Assembly: GCF_037126465.1 (NCBI RefSeq)
Contig: NC_088209.1
Location: forward strand, 7,767,947 to 7,831,946
Direction: 5' to 3'
Origin: Ornithodoros turicata
Lineage: Eukaryota; Arthropoda; Arachnida; Ixodida; Argasidae
DNA: 64,000 nucleotides
Position 1 is the first letter of the stretch, and each line of letters starts with the position of its first letter. A program made the translations under genes and the position numbers. Below the pieces are notes generated by a model. The model searched no databases. It worked only from the letters and a program-made list of their open reading frames with translations, and had not been told where the DNA came from. Positions 42,113-53,010 of this stretch are shown here, piece by piece.

Positions 42113-42589
42113 CGGTAGGAACAACTTATTTATTTACACATGGTAAACAAGACTTTCGTGCACGAGACTGCACTTCTTCAGGTTACAAAAATGTAAACAT
42201 GGTACAGGCACATATGTACAGTTGAAGGGGGAGTTCTGGCATGAGAGGGTAACAGGTTGATGGAAAGGATGCAAACAACAGATAAAAATCACAAGAACAT
42301 AAATACAAAAGCAGGGGTATCAGAAGCGAAACAACGCGAGCCCAAGGGCTTATACACAGGAAACGAGAACACTTGTTGGTGACGTTCCAGGAATTAAGGA
42401 TAAAAAGGGGGGGGGGGGGTTATGGCGACGGAATGAGGACACGGGTGCGGAGTACAAAGGTGACCAGTGGACCGTGAGAAAGTGAAGACGGAGGTGGTCT
42501 CAGGAGAGAGACAAACGAAGAAAAATGTGGAAGTTGGAGAGTAGTGTGTGTGTGTTTATCATTATCTTCTTTTATTTGAAAAATTATAT

Positions 42590-43528
42590 TTACGGGTTCA
42601 ATAATTGTAGTGGGCCTGCGTGGATGTTCAAACCATGAGGCTTCAGAGACTGGAATTTTGCAATTAAAAAGGATTCGCGATTTTTGCGCTTCATGTCACT
42701 GTTATAACCCGATTCAAGGATAACGATTTTGAGGTCTGTACCTAAAGCGTGTCCAGGAAGGTTAAAATGTGTAGAAACGGGTGTAGGATGGTTATTAACA
42801 ATATCGGATTTATGGCCGTAAAACCTTTCCCTCATGGTGTTCGAGGTTTCTCCAATATACTGAATACAACATTTCGTGCACATAATGAGGTAACATACGT
42901 TAAAAGAGTTGCAGTGCAATCCCTGTCGGATTTCGAAAATAAAAGAGTTTGAGGTGCTCGAGATAAATGTACATGGGCTAATGAAATGACATGTTTGGCA
43001 GCGTTTGTTACCACAAGGGGAACACCCAGGATTTGGTCGGGATAGACGGGATGAAACTAGTAAGTTACGAATGTTACGTGATCGACGGAATGTGATATTG
43101 GGGGGAGCAGGAAAAATTATTTTAAGTTTTTCGTCGCTGTGAAGTATGTTGAGATGGCGGGTGAAGATGGACCCAGCGCCACTCAGTGCTTTGTTATAGG
43201 CGGTAACGAAGGATAAGGGGTTTTGTTGCTGCCGCGGTTCATGTGAAAGTAATTTATCCCGATCTAGAGATTTGCACGCGGAGAGAGCATTGTTTATAAG
43301 GTTGGGAGGGTAGTTTCGTTTTCTAAAATCGTTGGACATTTCTTCAGCGCATGCCTCAAAATCTTCTGGGTTAGAGCATATGCGTTTTAGACGTGTAAAT
43401 TGACCAAAGGGGATGTTCCTCTTCTGAGTATTAGGATGGTAGCTGTTAAAATGAAGGTACTGGCGTTTGTCAGTGGGTTTCTTGTATAGATTCGTGACCA
43501 GCTTACCAGACTGTATAGAGACAGTCAC
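42590..43528 (-). pseudogene. Penelope-like RT C-terminus and GIY-YIG nuclease, left arm
   Basis: 312 codons, open. The start at 43528 (MTVSIQSGKLVTNLYKKPTD) is internal to the usual protein: the preceding codons read FLDV, a typical RT-to-thumb stretch, so the catalytic RT core is missing. The Cys-rich linker CSPCGNKRCQTCHF and the GIY-YIG nuclease domain (VCYLIMCTKCCIQYIGETSN, then R--GHKSDI) are present. The protein is 5'-truncated and cannot be a working reverse transcriptase. Confidence 0.85.
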
Positions 43529-43588
43529 ATCTAGAAATGATGTTGACGAAATGTTGACGAAATGATGTTGATGAAATGATTTCTAGAT

Positions 43589-44527
43589 GTGACTGTCTCT
43601 ATACAGTCTGGTAAGCTGGTCACGAATCTATACAAGAAACCCACTGACAAACGCCAGTACCTTCATTTTAACAGCTACCATCCTAATACTCAGAAGAGGA
43701 ACATCCCCTTTGGTCAATTTACACGTCTAAAACGCATATGCTCTAACCCAGAAGATTTTGAGGCATGCGCTGAAGAAATGTCCAACGATTTTAGAAAACG
43801 AAACTACCCTCCCAACCTTATAAACAATGCTCTCTCCGCGTGCAAATCTCTAGATCGGGATAAATTACTTTCACATGAACCGCGGCAGCAACAAAACCCC
43901 TTATCCTTCGTTACCGCCTATAACAAAGCACTGAGTGGCGCTGGGTCCATCTTCACCCGCCATCTCAACATACTTCACAGCGACGAAAAACTTAAAATAA
44001 TTTTTCCTGCTCCCCCCAATATCACATTCCGTCGATCACGTAACATTCGTAACTTACTAGTTTCATCCCGTCTATCCCGACCAAATCCTGGGTGTTCCCC
44101 TTGTGGTAACAAACGCTGCCAAACATGTCATTTCATTAGCCCATGTACATTTATCTCGAGCACCTCAAACTCTTTTATTTTCGAAATCCGACAGGGATTG
44201 CACTGCAACTCTTTTAACGTATGTTACCTCATTATGTGCACGAAATGTTGTATTCAGTATATTGGAGAAACCTCGAACACCATGAGGGAAAGGTTTTACG
44301 GCCATAAATCCGATATTGTTAATAACCATCCTACACCCGTTTCTACACATTTTAACCTTCCTGGACACGCTTTAGGTACAGACCTCAAAATCGTTATCCT
44401 TGAATCGGGTTATAACAGTGACATGAAGCGCAAAAATCGCGAATCCTTTTTAATTGCAAAATTCCAGTCTCTGAAGCCTCATGGTTTGAACATCCACGCA
44501 GGCCCACTACAATTATTGAACCCGTAA
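43589..44527 (+). pseudogene. Penelope-like RT C-terminus and GIY-YIG nuclease, right arm
   Basis: The translated sequence is identical over 312 codons to the left-arm copy on the other strand. It has the same truncation point near the centre of the inverted repeat and the same GIY-YIG residues. Identity across both arms shows the duplication is recent or kept uniform by gene conversion. Confidence 0.85.
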
Positions 44528-45059
44528 ATATAATTTTTCAAATAAAAGAAGATAATGATAAACACACACACACTACTCTCCAACTTCCACATTTTTCTTC
44601 GTTTGTCTCTCTCCTGAGACCACCTCCGTCTTCACTTTCTCACGGTCCACTGGTCACCTTTGTACTCCGCACCCGTGTCCTCATTCCGTCGCCATAACCC
44701 CCCCCCCCCCTTTTTATCCTTAATTCCTGGAACGTCACCAACAAGTGTTCTCGTTTCCTGTGTATAAGCCCTTGGGCTCGCGTTGTTTCGCTTCTGATAC
44801 CCCTGCTTTTGTATTTATGTTCTTGTGATTTTTATCTGTTGTTTGCATCCTTTCCATCAACCTGTTACCCTCTCATGCCAGAACTCCCCCTTCAACTGTA
44901 CATATGTGCCTGTACCATGTTTACATTTTTGTAACCTGAAGAAGTGCAGTCTCGTGCACGAAAGTCTTGTTTACCATGTGTAAATAAATAAGTTGTTCCT
45001 ACCGTTTAATATCACTCTTTGATTTACTCACCACCGGCAACTTGACATCGCCTATTTTT

Positions 45060-46390
45060 TCTGCCTTCGTATCTATTTATATTTCCGTCATTCGCTCAAA
45101 GCTTGACTACGGGTCTTTGGTTTATGGCTCTACGCGGAGGTCTGCTCTGGCGATTTTAGACCCAGTTCACCACCAGGGTCTACGTCTGGTGTTGGGAGCT
45201 TTTCGAACATTTCCAGTTGAAAGCTTGTATGCAGAGTGCAATGAATGGTCACTGGAAAAACGGAGATTTTACCTTGCCTCTACATATGCAATGAAGGTGA
45301 GATCTTACCCGCAGCACCCTGCCCTAGCCTGTGCCACAGAAACCCGTTTCCAGCAGCTGTTTTTGAACAGTCCTTCTGTCATCCCTCCTTTTAGTATGCG
45401 ACTATCCCTGGAAATGGAAGCTTACGGCTTCCCTGACCAGGGCAGGGTGACTCTAGTAGCAAGTGGTGGGAGGCTTCCCCCATGGCAACCACCACCAACG
45501 CACAACACATCGTTATTAAAATATAAAAAGCAAGAATCTTCTACAGTTGTGCTCCAGCAGGAGTTCTTATCATTAAAGGACAGTTTTGGAGACCATGTCG
45601 CCCTTTACACGGATGGCTCTAAAACGGGCTCAAAGGTTTGATGTGCAATGGTCACAGGCACATCTGTTGTGTCTCGCCGTCTGCCAAACACTTTTACCAT
45701 TTTCAGTGCAATGGTATATGCTGTGATCCTTGCTTTTAATCATGTGTTACACTCTTACATTGATACGTCAGTCGTGTACATTGATTCCCTGAGCTGTCTA
45801 CAAGCTATATGTAGCTTACGGAAACAAAAGAACCCGTTTGTGCAACAGGCCCAGCATTTATTCAGCCAAATTACAAACAAAGGTTTCTCTCTAACGCTCT
45901 GCTGGGTACCAAGTCACGTAGGCATACGTGGCAACGAGCAAGCCGACAAGGCCGCTGTCGAGGCACTGGCCGGCGTTCTCGCATTTACAGAAGTGGCAGC
46001 TGAAGACTTGCGCTCAGTCATACGAAAGACGATTAATGAGAAATGGCAAAAACAATGGAACACACAGTACACTAATAAACTCCATCTAATCAAACATGAC
46101 ATAGGCAAGCCCACACATGCTTTCAGTAACCGGCTTCACGGCTGTGAGTTCGGTTACGTATTAGCCACACCTACCTGACACACGGATTCCTTTTACGGGA
46201 GGAGGATCCACCCCAGTGTGTGCCATGCAGGGAACCGCTTTCTGTTTTCCATATTCTGATAATGTGCCCACTGCACGAAGCTCACCGTCGCCGCCACTTT
46301 CCTGTCTTTTACAAGTATAACATCTCGCACTTTTGCTGGGTGATGAGCCCCTGGTTACTTTTAATTGTATATACAATTTTTTAAACGATG
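45060..46390 (+). pseudogene. LINE copy 2 ORF2 part 2: thumb, RNase H, Cys-rich tail
   Basis: 45060-45641 has IRSKLDYGSLVYGSTRRSAL, LDPVHHQGLRLVLGAFRTFP and the start of RNase H (VALYTDGSKTGSKV). A stop at about 45640 separates it from 45648-46178, with VYIDSLSCLQAI and LCWVPSHVGIRGNEQADKAA. A shifted frame at 46180-46320 has the Cys-rich motif C--C-EPLSVFHILIMC. RNase H places the element in the I group. Confidence 0.85.
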
Positions 46391-46533
46391 TTGGTTGCAT
46401 CAAGTACCTTTAAACTAAATTTTAACTGAATTATTTCCCCTTTTTTAAATAGATAACATTTTACCATTGTTTTGGCGCATAATAGCCCTAGTCGCTCATG
46501 CGCCAGAAAAACCTTAATCACTCACTCATTCAC

Positions 46534-47644
46534 TGAACAACTGTTCTTAAACAAGTCTTCAGTCGTTCCTCCGTTTAGCATGCGAGTTTTACGAGAAGTT
46601 GAATTTTATGATTTTACCCACTACAACACTCCGCTTTTGCAATCTGGTGGGAGCCTGCCTCCATGGCAACCACCACCACATTCCAACTCTTCCCTGACCA
46701 AGTACAGAAAAAGCGATACTTCCACGACTGTGTTGCAGCAGGAGTTCGAGAGTTTAAGGGAAAGCACTTGGCGTTTTACACGGACGGATCGAAGATTAAT
46801 GCTGGTGTATCTTGTACCATGGTAACTGGGTCAGTCACAATAACTCACCGTTTACACAAAGTCATGTCGATATTGAGTGCGTAGGTTTATGCGATCATCA
46901 TAGCACTCAACTACATTTTACAACATTGCATTGTGTCATCAGTCATCTATACAGATTCCCTCAGCTCTTTGCAGGCAATATGTTCAGTCCAAAAAACAAA
47001 AACACTTTCTTGTGCAGCGAGCACGACGTCTAGCTAATACAATAACTAACATTGGCTATCGTTTAACCCTTTGCTGGGTACCAAGCCACGTGGGCATACA
47101 GGGTAACGAAAATGCGGATCGTGCAGCTGCAGCTGCACTTTCAGCTGTCATAACAGTATTTGATGTCCCGGTCCAAGACCTCAGGTTATTTTTGATGAAT
47201 GCTATGAACATAAAATGGCAGCAATTTTGGAGCACACAAGAGCAGAATAAGCTACACCTGGTGAAGCCTCAAACAGGAAATCGCTGACAAAGTCTTGAAA
47301 ACAGGTTACACGATGTCCTAAGGTGCAGGTTATGGGTTGGACACAAATACATGACTCACGGGTTTTTGCACCGTGGGGAGGACCCACCTGAGTGCGTGCG
47401 CTGCAGAGAGCCCCTTTCTGTCCAACACATTCTAATTACATGCCCATTACATGAAAGTTATCGTCAGCGTCATTTCACTGAATTTTATCGTTACTCTTTA
47501 CCTCTTCATCCAGCTCTTTTGCTGGGTGATGAGGCTATTGTTCCTTTTACTGCAGTACATACATTTAAAAAAAAAACATTGGATATCTTAGCAAACTGTG
47601 AATTTTACAGTGAGCTCTTTTCTTACCCTTTCATGTGTTTTTAA
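46534..47644 (+). pseudogene. LINE copy 1 ORF2 part 3: RNase H and Cys-rich tail
   Basis: The reading resumes after the target duplication with EQLFLNKSSVVPPFSMRV. RNase H motifs lie in several frames: FYTDGSKINAG (46772), a YTDSLSSLQAI-like stretch (about 46950) and LCWVPSHVGIQGNENADRAA (about 47070). The tail at about 47390 has CVRCREPLSVQHILITC. At least four frame changes. Confidence 0.83.
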
Positions 47645-47716
47645 GTCACCACTAGCCAAGTTGTTTTAATATGAGCATTTCAATTTTTAACTGGGTTCAT
47701 CACATTACCTTGTTGT

Positions 47717-47752
47717 TTGGCGCATTATAGCCCTAGTAGCTTTTGCGCCAAA
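47717..47752 (+). other. Conserved LINE 3' hairpin
   Basis: TTTGGCGCA (47717-47725) pairs with TGCGCCAAA (47744-47752). The same hairpin with the loop TATAGCCCTAGTAGCTTT occurs at 46471-46507 and 52262-52298, always just before the tail. It is likely the 3' recognition structure of the family. Confidence 0.75.
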
Positions 47753-47952
47753 AAAACCCAAATCATACGCCCAATTTTTTGATACCGGTTCAGTGGACTT
47801 TCCATCTTACGACACTCCTTGCTGGTTGCGCGTGGGATGACCCAAAGCCTGTACTCGTTTGTTTTTGCACGCGAACAAAGGGAGGCCTACTTACGAAGAT
47901 AACGAAAAGCTCCGGTACACTGGGGATTCTCAGCGGAACTACTGACTCTACG

Positions 47953-48083
47953 CTGAACGAAAGGTAGGATGTAATGTGAAGTACCCTGTGCAAACCGCTG
48001 AACGAAAAGTATGGTGTAATGTGAAGTACCCTGTGAAAACCGCTGAACGAAAGGTATGGTGTAATGTGAAGTACCCTGTAAAA
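47953..48083. repeat. Three 45-bp tandem repeats
   Basis: Units begin CTGAACGAAA at 47953, 47998 and 48043 and share GTAATGTGAAGTACCCTGT. They are nearly identical. The rest of 47790-48590 holds no recognisable gene; 48325-48415 has a phrase-like repeat (CGCCATAACGCC, AGAAGGCCGA). Confidence 0.85.
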
Positions 48084-48590
48084 TCCTAGGAGTGTCTAAA
48101 AACATAGTACTGAAGTTTCCGGGTATTAATCAGCGCATTATGAGACGGAACTTGTACTCAGAGACCTTCTCGCGAGTCAAGTTCCTTTCATATTATCTCG
48201 TACATTTATACATAAAGACGGAGCTGGAGTTTTAGGAGTTTCGTTCTTCTCCTTCCTTTTTTTTTTTTTTTTGAATAGCTGACTAGCTGAATAGACTGAT
48301 TGAGCGTACGTATTGAGCCTATCAAAAGGCCGAAAACCATAACGCCGAACTATTAGAAGGTCGAAAGCAAAAACGCCAGAAACTCAAACGCCATAACGCC
48401 AAACTATGAGAAGGCCGATTGTGGCTTTTCTATTACAAATCAAATAACTGGAATGCATGGCATTTGGAGCTCGGAAAAAGACTAGCCAGAGAAGATTTAA
48501 AAAAAAACAATAATCTGCATCATGTTTACTACGAAAAGAAAGTGTGTGGTGCGTAAAGTGCGGATATTTTTGCACTAAAAGAACTTGAAA

Positions 48591-49111
48591 TATACAGTCA
48601 ACCCTCGATTTATGAACACGCTCGGTTCCCGGAAAAATCGTTCATAAATCGAGGGATTCATAAACCGAAAATTCCATAAAGTCAGTAGTAACGAGCTCAC
48701 GAAACAGTATTTGCGATTTGACATTGTGTTTATAATGCAATATATTGTGTAATTTTGCTTTCGACCACCGACCGTCCCCGGAAAACCCGTTTGTTGTTCG
48801 TATGTCGAGGGGTCCAAAACCGAGGGTGCAATACCTGGAAAACGATTTGTCCGTTCCGGCATCATTCATAAGACCACGGAATAATCCCTTTGAAAGTTTC
48901 TGTTGACCTCGGAACCATCCGTTCATAAATTGAGGGCAAAAATGCTAGACAACTCCTAGTTGCTTGCCAGAAATTCCATTCATTATTAGGATATCGAGGT
49001 TCAAAAAAACGAGGTAAAAATGCATGCAATAAGTTTGGTTCCTCGTGTTCCTGTTCATAAAACGAGGCAATTCATAAATTGAAGGTTCTTAAATCGAGGG
49101 TTGACTGTATA
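48591..49111. mobile_element. MITE with TACAGTCAACCCTCGATTTA ends
   Basis: Inverted ends TATACAGTCAACCCTCGATT (48591) and AAATCGAGGGTTGACTGTATA (to 49111) suggest a TA target. Internal short repeats of CATAAATCGAGG occur in both orientations. Non-coding. The CAGT--AACCCTCG terminus fits the pogo/Tigger branch of Tc1-mariner, and the element at 62327-62864 has the related terminus CAGTGAACCCTCGTT. Confidence 0.75.
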
Positions 49112-49114
49112 TGC

Positions 49115-50380
49115 AACTAGGAACTGAAATCTAAACAGCTGAAGAAGCACATCACAGCGACCTAATTCGTTCTCATTCGCTTTGTGTATTTGTTGAAATT
49201 GGAGACATCGGGTTCTATTTTTCTTTTTTTTATGTGTTAATGGATAATTAAATTTACATTCCGTTCAATGAGAAACATAAAATGCATTCGCTGCATTAGT
49301 TCGCTAACGATATCGTTCGCTGGATGCTGGTATTTCTCTACTGGTTGTTCTACAGGGGAGCCGAACGGTGTCCGTCCATTTGATCGAACACCTTTCATCG
49401 AAGGCCTTTTATCGAAAGCCGCTTTGCCGAAAGGCGTTTGATCGAAAGCCGGTTGATCGACGCCATTCGGACGACGTTTCTTCGAAGGGAGTTCAAAGTT
49501 CGCAGCGTGTCCTTAGCACATCTTTTTCTGCAACTTTTGACTCGAGCATACGGGGCAGGCACTCAGTGTCCTCTCTTTTTTTTTTTTTTTTTTGTTCTTG
49601 CTTTTCTTTCAGCTAAAGAGGGGAGACCACTGGTTATGTGCAGACTCTTGTCATTCACTAACAGCAGTGCAGCCTTCTGGCTTTTTACTCTCTTACATCC
49701 GAAAGGAAAATAAAATTTACTTAAATTGATTTGAATTGAATAAAACAATGCGTAAGTATCCCGCGAACCAGTGGGACACATATCGAAGAAAACGGCCTCA
49801 ATTTGGGAGCAGCCAATAGTATCTGCTTCTTCTTGGCACCCTTTTCACTGCTGGCGACAAATTTAACGAGAACGATCCGAAATGGGATAGTGATATGTGC
49901 ACGGAAGGCACTCGAAGTCGGTGAATGCTAAGAAGGAAATTTCACCACAGTATAAAATAAAGGCATTATATTAACACCCATATAAAACGTTAGTTCAGCC
50001 TTGTTTGGAGTATGCATCTGTAGTCTGAGATACCTACACGTTCACGCCATGAAAAAACAAAGGACAAAGTACAAAGATCTGCTCCCTGGCTTATATTCTC
50101 TGGGTTTTGGAGGACTTCTTCGGTTACATGTATGTTGCATGAACCAAATTTAGATTCGCTTGCACATAGGCGCAAAGTTAAACTAGGCAACAACAAATAA
50201 GTAACGGCGATGTAATAAAGGAACTAAAACTGTTTCTCCAAACCAATGGTCAGTTACCTTAAACATTAATAATACATTGTTAAAATTTGTCCACGTTCGA
50301 CGCGAATAAATCGTTCAAAAATATAATTTATTCATTTGTCGAAATGTTGATATTTGACAATTGACGTCCACTATTATTTG
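49115..50380. other. No gene; phrase-like short repeats
   Basis: 49375-49480 contains repeated GATCGAAAGCCG / ATCGAA-GCC phrases. The rest has no recognisable gene; frames here are below 100 codons and have no family motif. Confidence 0.4.
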
Positions 50381-50670
50381 AGAAAGTGTTGGGGGACTAG
50401 GGTTAAAAGACATGTATGCCAGGTTTGGTCGCTACCTGTCAGAGAGGAAAAACCTTGTCAAACGGGATAGGGTAAACAACGCAGGCCATCGGATCGCCTC
50501 GTGGATGCGAAAAAGTGGATTAGGATGACGAATGTGTTTATGGGCAAGCAGATTACACAGAGTGAAATATTCCTTAGGATCACAGCATTTAGAACTGAAT
50601 TGTTGTTTTCTTCATTTTTGTGTCGTGAACGCTCCAACTGAACCAATAAAAAAATTGATCAAACAACCGC
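50380..50670. repeat. Dispersed repeat family, copy B
   Basis: Matches 14730-15185 by eye in order and orientation: GGGGGACTAGGG, AAAAGACATGTATGCC, GTGGATGCGAAAAAGTGG, GGCAAGCAGATTACACAGAG, TTCCTTAGGATCACAGCATT, CAACTGAACCAATAA. Non-coding. Confidence 0.7.
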
Positions 50671-50689
50671 TGCCGTTTCGATAACACTG

Positions 50690-51130
50690 AGTTGGATGAA
50701 ATGGCTTTCGACCAAATGTCCCGCGTTCGATCAAACGGCTTTCGACCAAAGAACGTTCGATCAAATGTTCCGGAACCGATCTGGATAAAACGTCCCCGGT
50801 CGAAAGGTCCCCAGACAAAATGTCCCCAGACGAAATGACGTCGGTTAAAATGTCCCCGGCTTCCCTCCCTCACTACGAAATGAAAGTTCCTGTTGCAGAG
50901 TTGTTGCTAGCTTCCGTGACTTTTTTTGTCGTGAGTTTCTAATGTTTGATTTTAAAAGATTTATTATGGCATACAGCCCTACCCACAGCTGGGCACGTCC
51001 ACTACGCTATGCTATAGCGCCGTTTGACGAAAGCTGCCATTCGTGATACTCTTCTTGCGGAGACAATTTCTCCTGGGGACATATTTTCCTGGGGACGGTT
51101 CTTTCTGGGGACATTTTTCCAGAGACGAAA
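50690..51130. repeat. Phrase-like repeats (TTCGACCAAATG / GTCCCCAGACGAAATG)
   Basis: 50700-50865 repeats CTTTCGACCAAA, GTTCGATCAAA and AATGTCCCCAGACGAAATG. 51060-51130 has the inverse TTTCCTGGGGACGG phrases. The two halves are roughly inverted relative to each other and could be arms of a decayed element. No gene is seen in 50880-51820. Confidence 0.5.
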
Positions 51131-51820
51131 GTCCAGCCTCTCGGGCGGGATTTGATTATATGAAGTGACTTCTCCGTGATCATTCCTTCCGTTGGCAACT
51201 AGCGCTCAGGTTAATCTCTGGAAACCCCCATTTTGTCATTCCAACTGTGTCTTTGTTGGGCTACAAGAATAGTGATTCACCTAAAAAATGCATGAATTTG
51301 GCTTCCATGGTGTCCAGTTCTTCAGCTTTTTCCACGACCGAATTTCACATTTTCAAGTTTGGATTGAATTAACTGAGACTGCAGACTGGGAATGCAGGAA
51401 AAAAATTACGCTTCAGAAGTTATTCTAAAAAAAGGAAAAAAAGAGCATATATTTTCTTGCCCCACATAATGAGGAGGTCGAATAGCACTTTTTCCTACAC
51501 TCAGACAAGAACCTCTTATGTTGTCAGGTGACCATTGTACTTTTATTTTTTGTCGAACCGCTTTGCTTGGCGTCCAGGAAAAAAAAGAGAACAGTCTCTG
51601 TTAGGAATGTCGCGACACCCGCTGCGAGGCCTTGCTGCTCGACCTTTTCGTACCTTCATTGGTTGGTTTTTTGTGTGTCAAACTCAAAGCTTTATCACAT
51701 TTCACCTCGTTTTTACGGCTTGGCAAACTAGCACACCAAGCCGAGACGAAAGGAAGTTCCCTGTCACAGGGGATTGTCGACTGACATCATTTTGCTGGAC
51801 TGGTGTAATGTGAAAGAAGA

Positions 51821-52604
51821 AGAAAGGAAAAGAAGGGGAAAACAGGGGTGAAAGGAGTGTTTCAAATATGCTGCTGAAGTTTCCGGGTAATAATAAGCAG
51901 TCTATTTTGCGACGCAAATTTTGAAAGGTATTTGGCACCAACGGCTTGAAAATGAATTCAGATATTTATATAATACTTACTTACCAGAAATATACATACC
52001 GGAATGTCATTTTTGCATGAATAATAAAGGTATTATCGAGGTAATTACCTCTTCATCCAGCTCTTTTGCTGGGCGATGAGGCTATTGTTCCTTTTACTGC
52101 AGTACATACATTTTTAAAAAAACATTGGATAGCTTAACAAACCGTGAATTTTACAGTGAGCTCTTTTCTTACCCTTTCCTGTGTTTTTAAGCCACCACTA
52201 GCCAAGTTGTTTTAATGTGAGCATTTCAATTTTTAACTGGGTTCATCACATTACCTTGTTGTTTGGCGCAATATAGCCCTAGTAGCTTTTGCGCCAAAAG
52301 AACCCAAATCATCATCATCATTTTTCAACGGGGACTTCGATCATTTTATTTTGAGGTACGCCCAATTTTTTTATACCGGCTCAGAAAGGAAAAGAAGGGG
52401 AAACCAGGGGTGAAAGGAGTGTTTCAAATATGCTGCTGAAGTTTCCGGGTAATAATAAGCAGTCTATTTTGCGACGCAAATTTTGAAAGGTATTTGACAC
52501 CAACGGCTTGAAAATGAATTCAGATATTTGATAATACTTACTTACCAGAAATATACATACCGAAATGTCATTTTTGCATGAATAATAAAGGTATTATCGA
52601 GGTA
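51821..52604. repeat. 222-bp direct repeat around a truncated LINE tail
   Basis: Copy 1 (51821-52042) and copy 2 (52383-52604) both run from AGAAAGGAAAAGAAGGGG to GGTATTATCGAGGTAA with few differences. Between them are the LINE 3' end (52041-52322) and 60 bp ending TTTTTTATACCGGCTC, a phrase also found right after LINE copy 1 at about 47775. Confidence 0.85.
52041..52322 (+). mobile_element. 5'-truncated I-type LINE 3' end (third copy)
   Basis: Closely matches 47500-47760 of copy 1: CTCTTCATCCAGCTCTTTTG, GTGAATTTTACAGTGAGCTC, the hairpin at 52262-52298, and a tail of ATC triplets (about 52308-52321). No coding sequence remains. Confidence 0.85.
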
Positions 52605-53010
52605 AATTGCGTGTAAGCGAATGCAGAAAAAAAGAAAACTGTTTCGAGCACTTGATTTTCCAGACTGGCATTGTGGCATTGTAAGTGCTGTGTCCTAATT
52701 TACAGCTACTTGAGAGCCTCTGAGATACCGGTATCTCGGGCGAGCTTTGATAGCACATGAAGTAACCTTTCCGCGGCCATTTCCTGATTTCTTAATTGGC
52801 AATCGACTAGTGCTCAGACTCAGTGTTCGCAACACTCGTTTATAATACCCTCTGTTTGTGTATTGCCCACATCCGTACCATCCGATCACACTTGTACGTC
52901 GGCATACAGTAAGTGTGCACTAGTACAATAATACAAGGGGCAACTAAAATGCCATAATCAGTCAGTACTGACGCCAGTGACTTGCAAAAACAATAATTAT
53001 AGCGTAAATA

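Larger units (their letters stand above)
42113..45004. mobile_element. Penelope-like element pair as a perfect-looking inverted repeat
   Basis: Arms 42113-43538 and 43579-45004 are both 1426 bp and appear identical in reverse complement, with a 40-bp centre (43539-43578) made of GATGTTGACGAAAT-type short repeats. Each arm carries the same 312-codon frame reading outward from the centre. The flanks repeat a TATTTATATTTC target (about 42103-42113 and 45074-45085). Both arms stop at the same internal point of the element, so the structure is more likely one event (template switching or fold-back copying) than two insertions. Confidence 0.88.
37894..46533 (+). mobile_element. I-type LINE copy 2, inserted in copy 1
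   Basis: It is flanked by TGAACAACTGTTC at 37881-37893 and 46534-46546. It starts with a GC-rich 5' UTR (CGGCGTCGGGAACTTGG), encodes ORF1 and ORF2 like copy 1 but from a different subfamily, and ends with the TTTGGCGCA...TGCGCCA hairpin (46471-46507) and an A-rich/ATCACTC tail. The Penelope-like inverted repeat interrupts it at 42113-45004. Numerous frameshifts. Confidence 0.88.
20100..47770 (+). mobile_element. I-type LINE copy 1, split by two insertions
   Basis: The element survives in three plus-strand pieces: 20100-22529, 35994-37893 and 46534-47770. Joining the pieces across the Polinton and across LINE copy 2 restores the domain order EEP endonuclease, RT, RNase H, Cys-rich tail. Each junction is flanked by a short duplicated target (GTCTTC; TGAACAACTGTTC). 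The 3' end has a hairpin TTTGGCGCA...TGCGCCAAA (47717-47752) shared with two other copies. The RNase H domain and the ORF1 with three zinc knuckles point to the I superfamily. Many frameshifts make it inactive. Confidence 0.85.
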
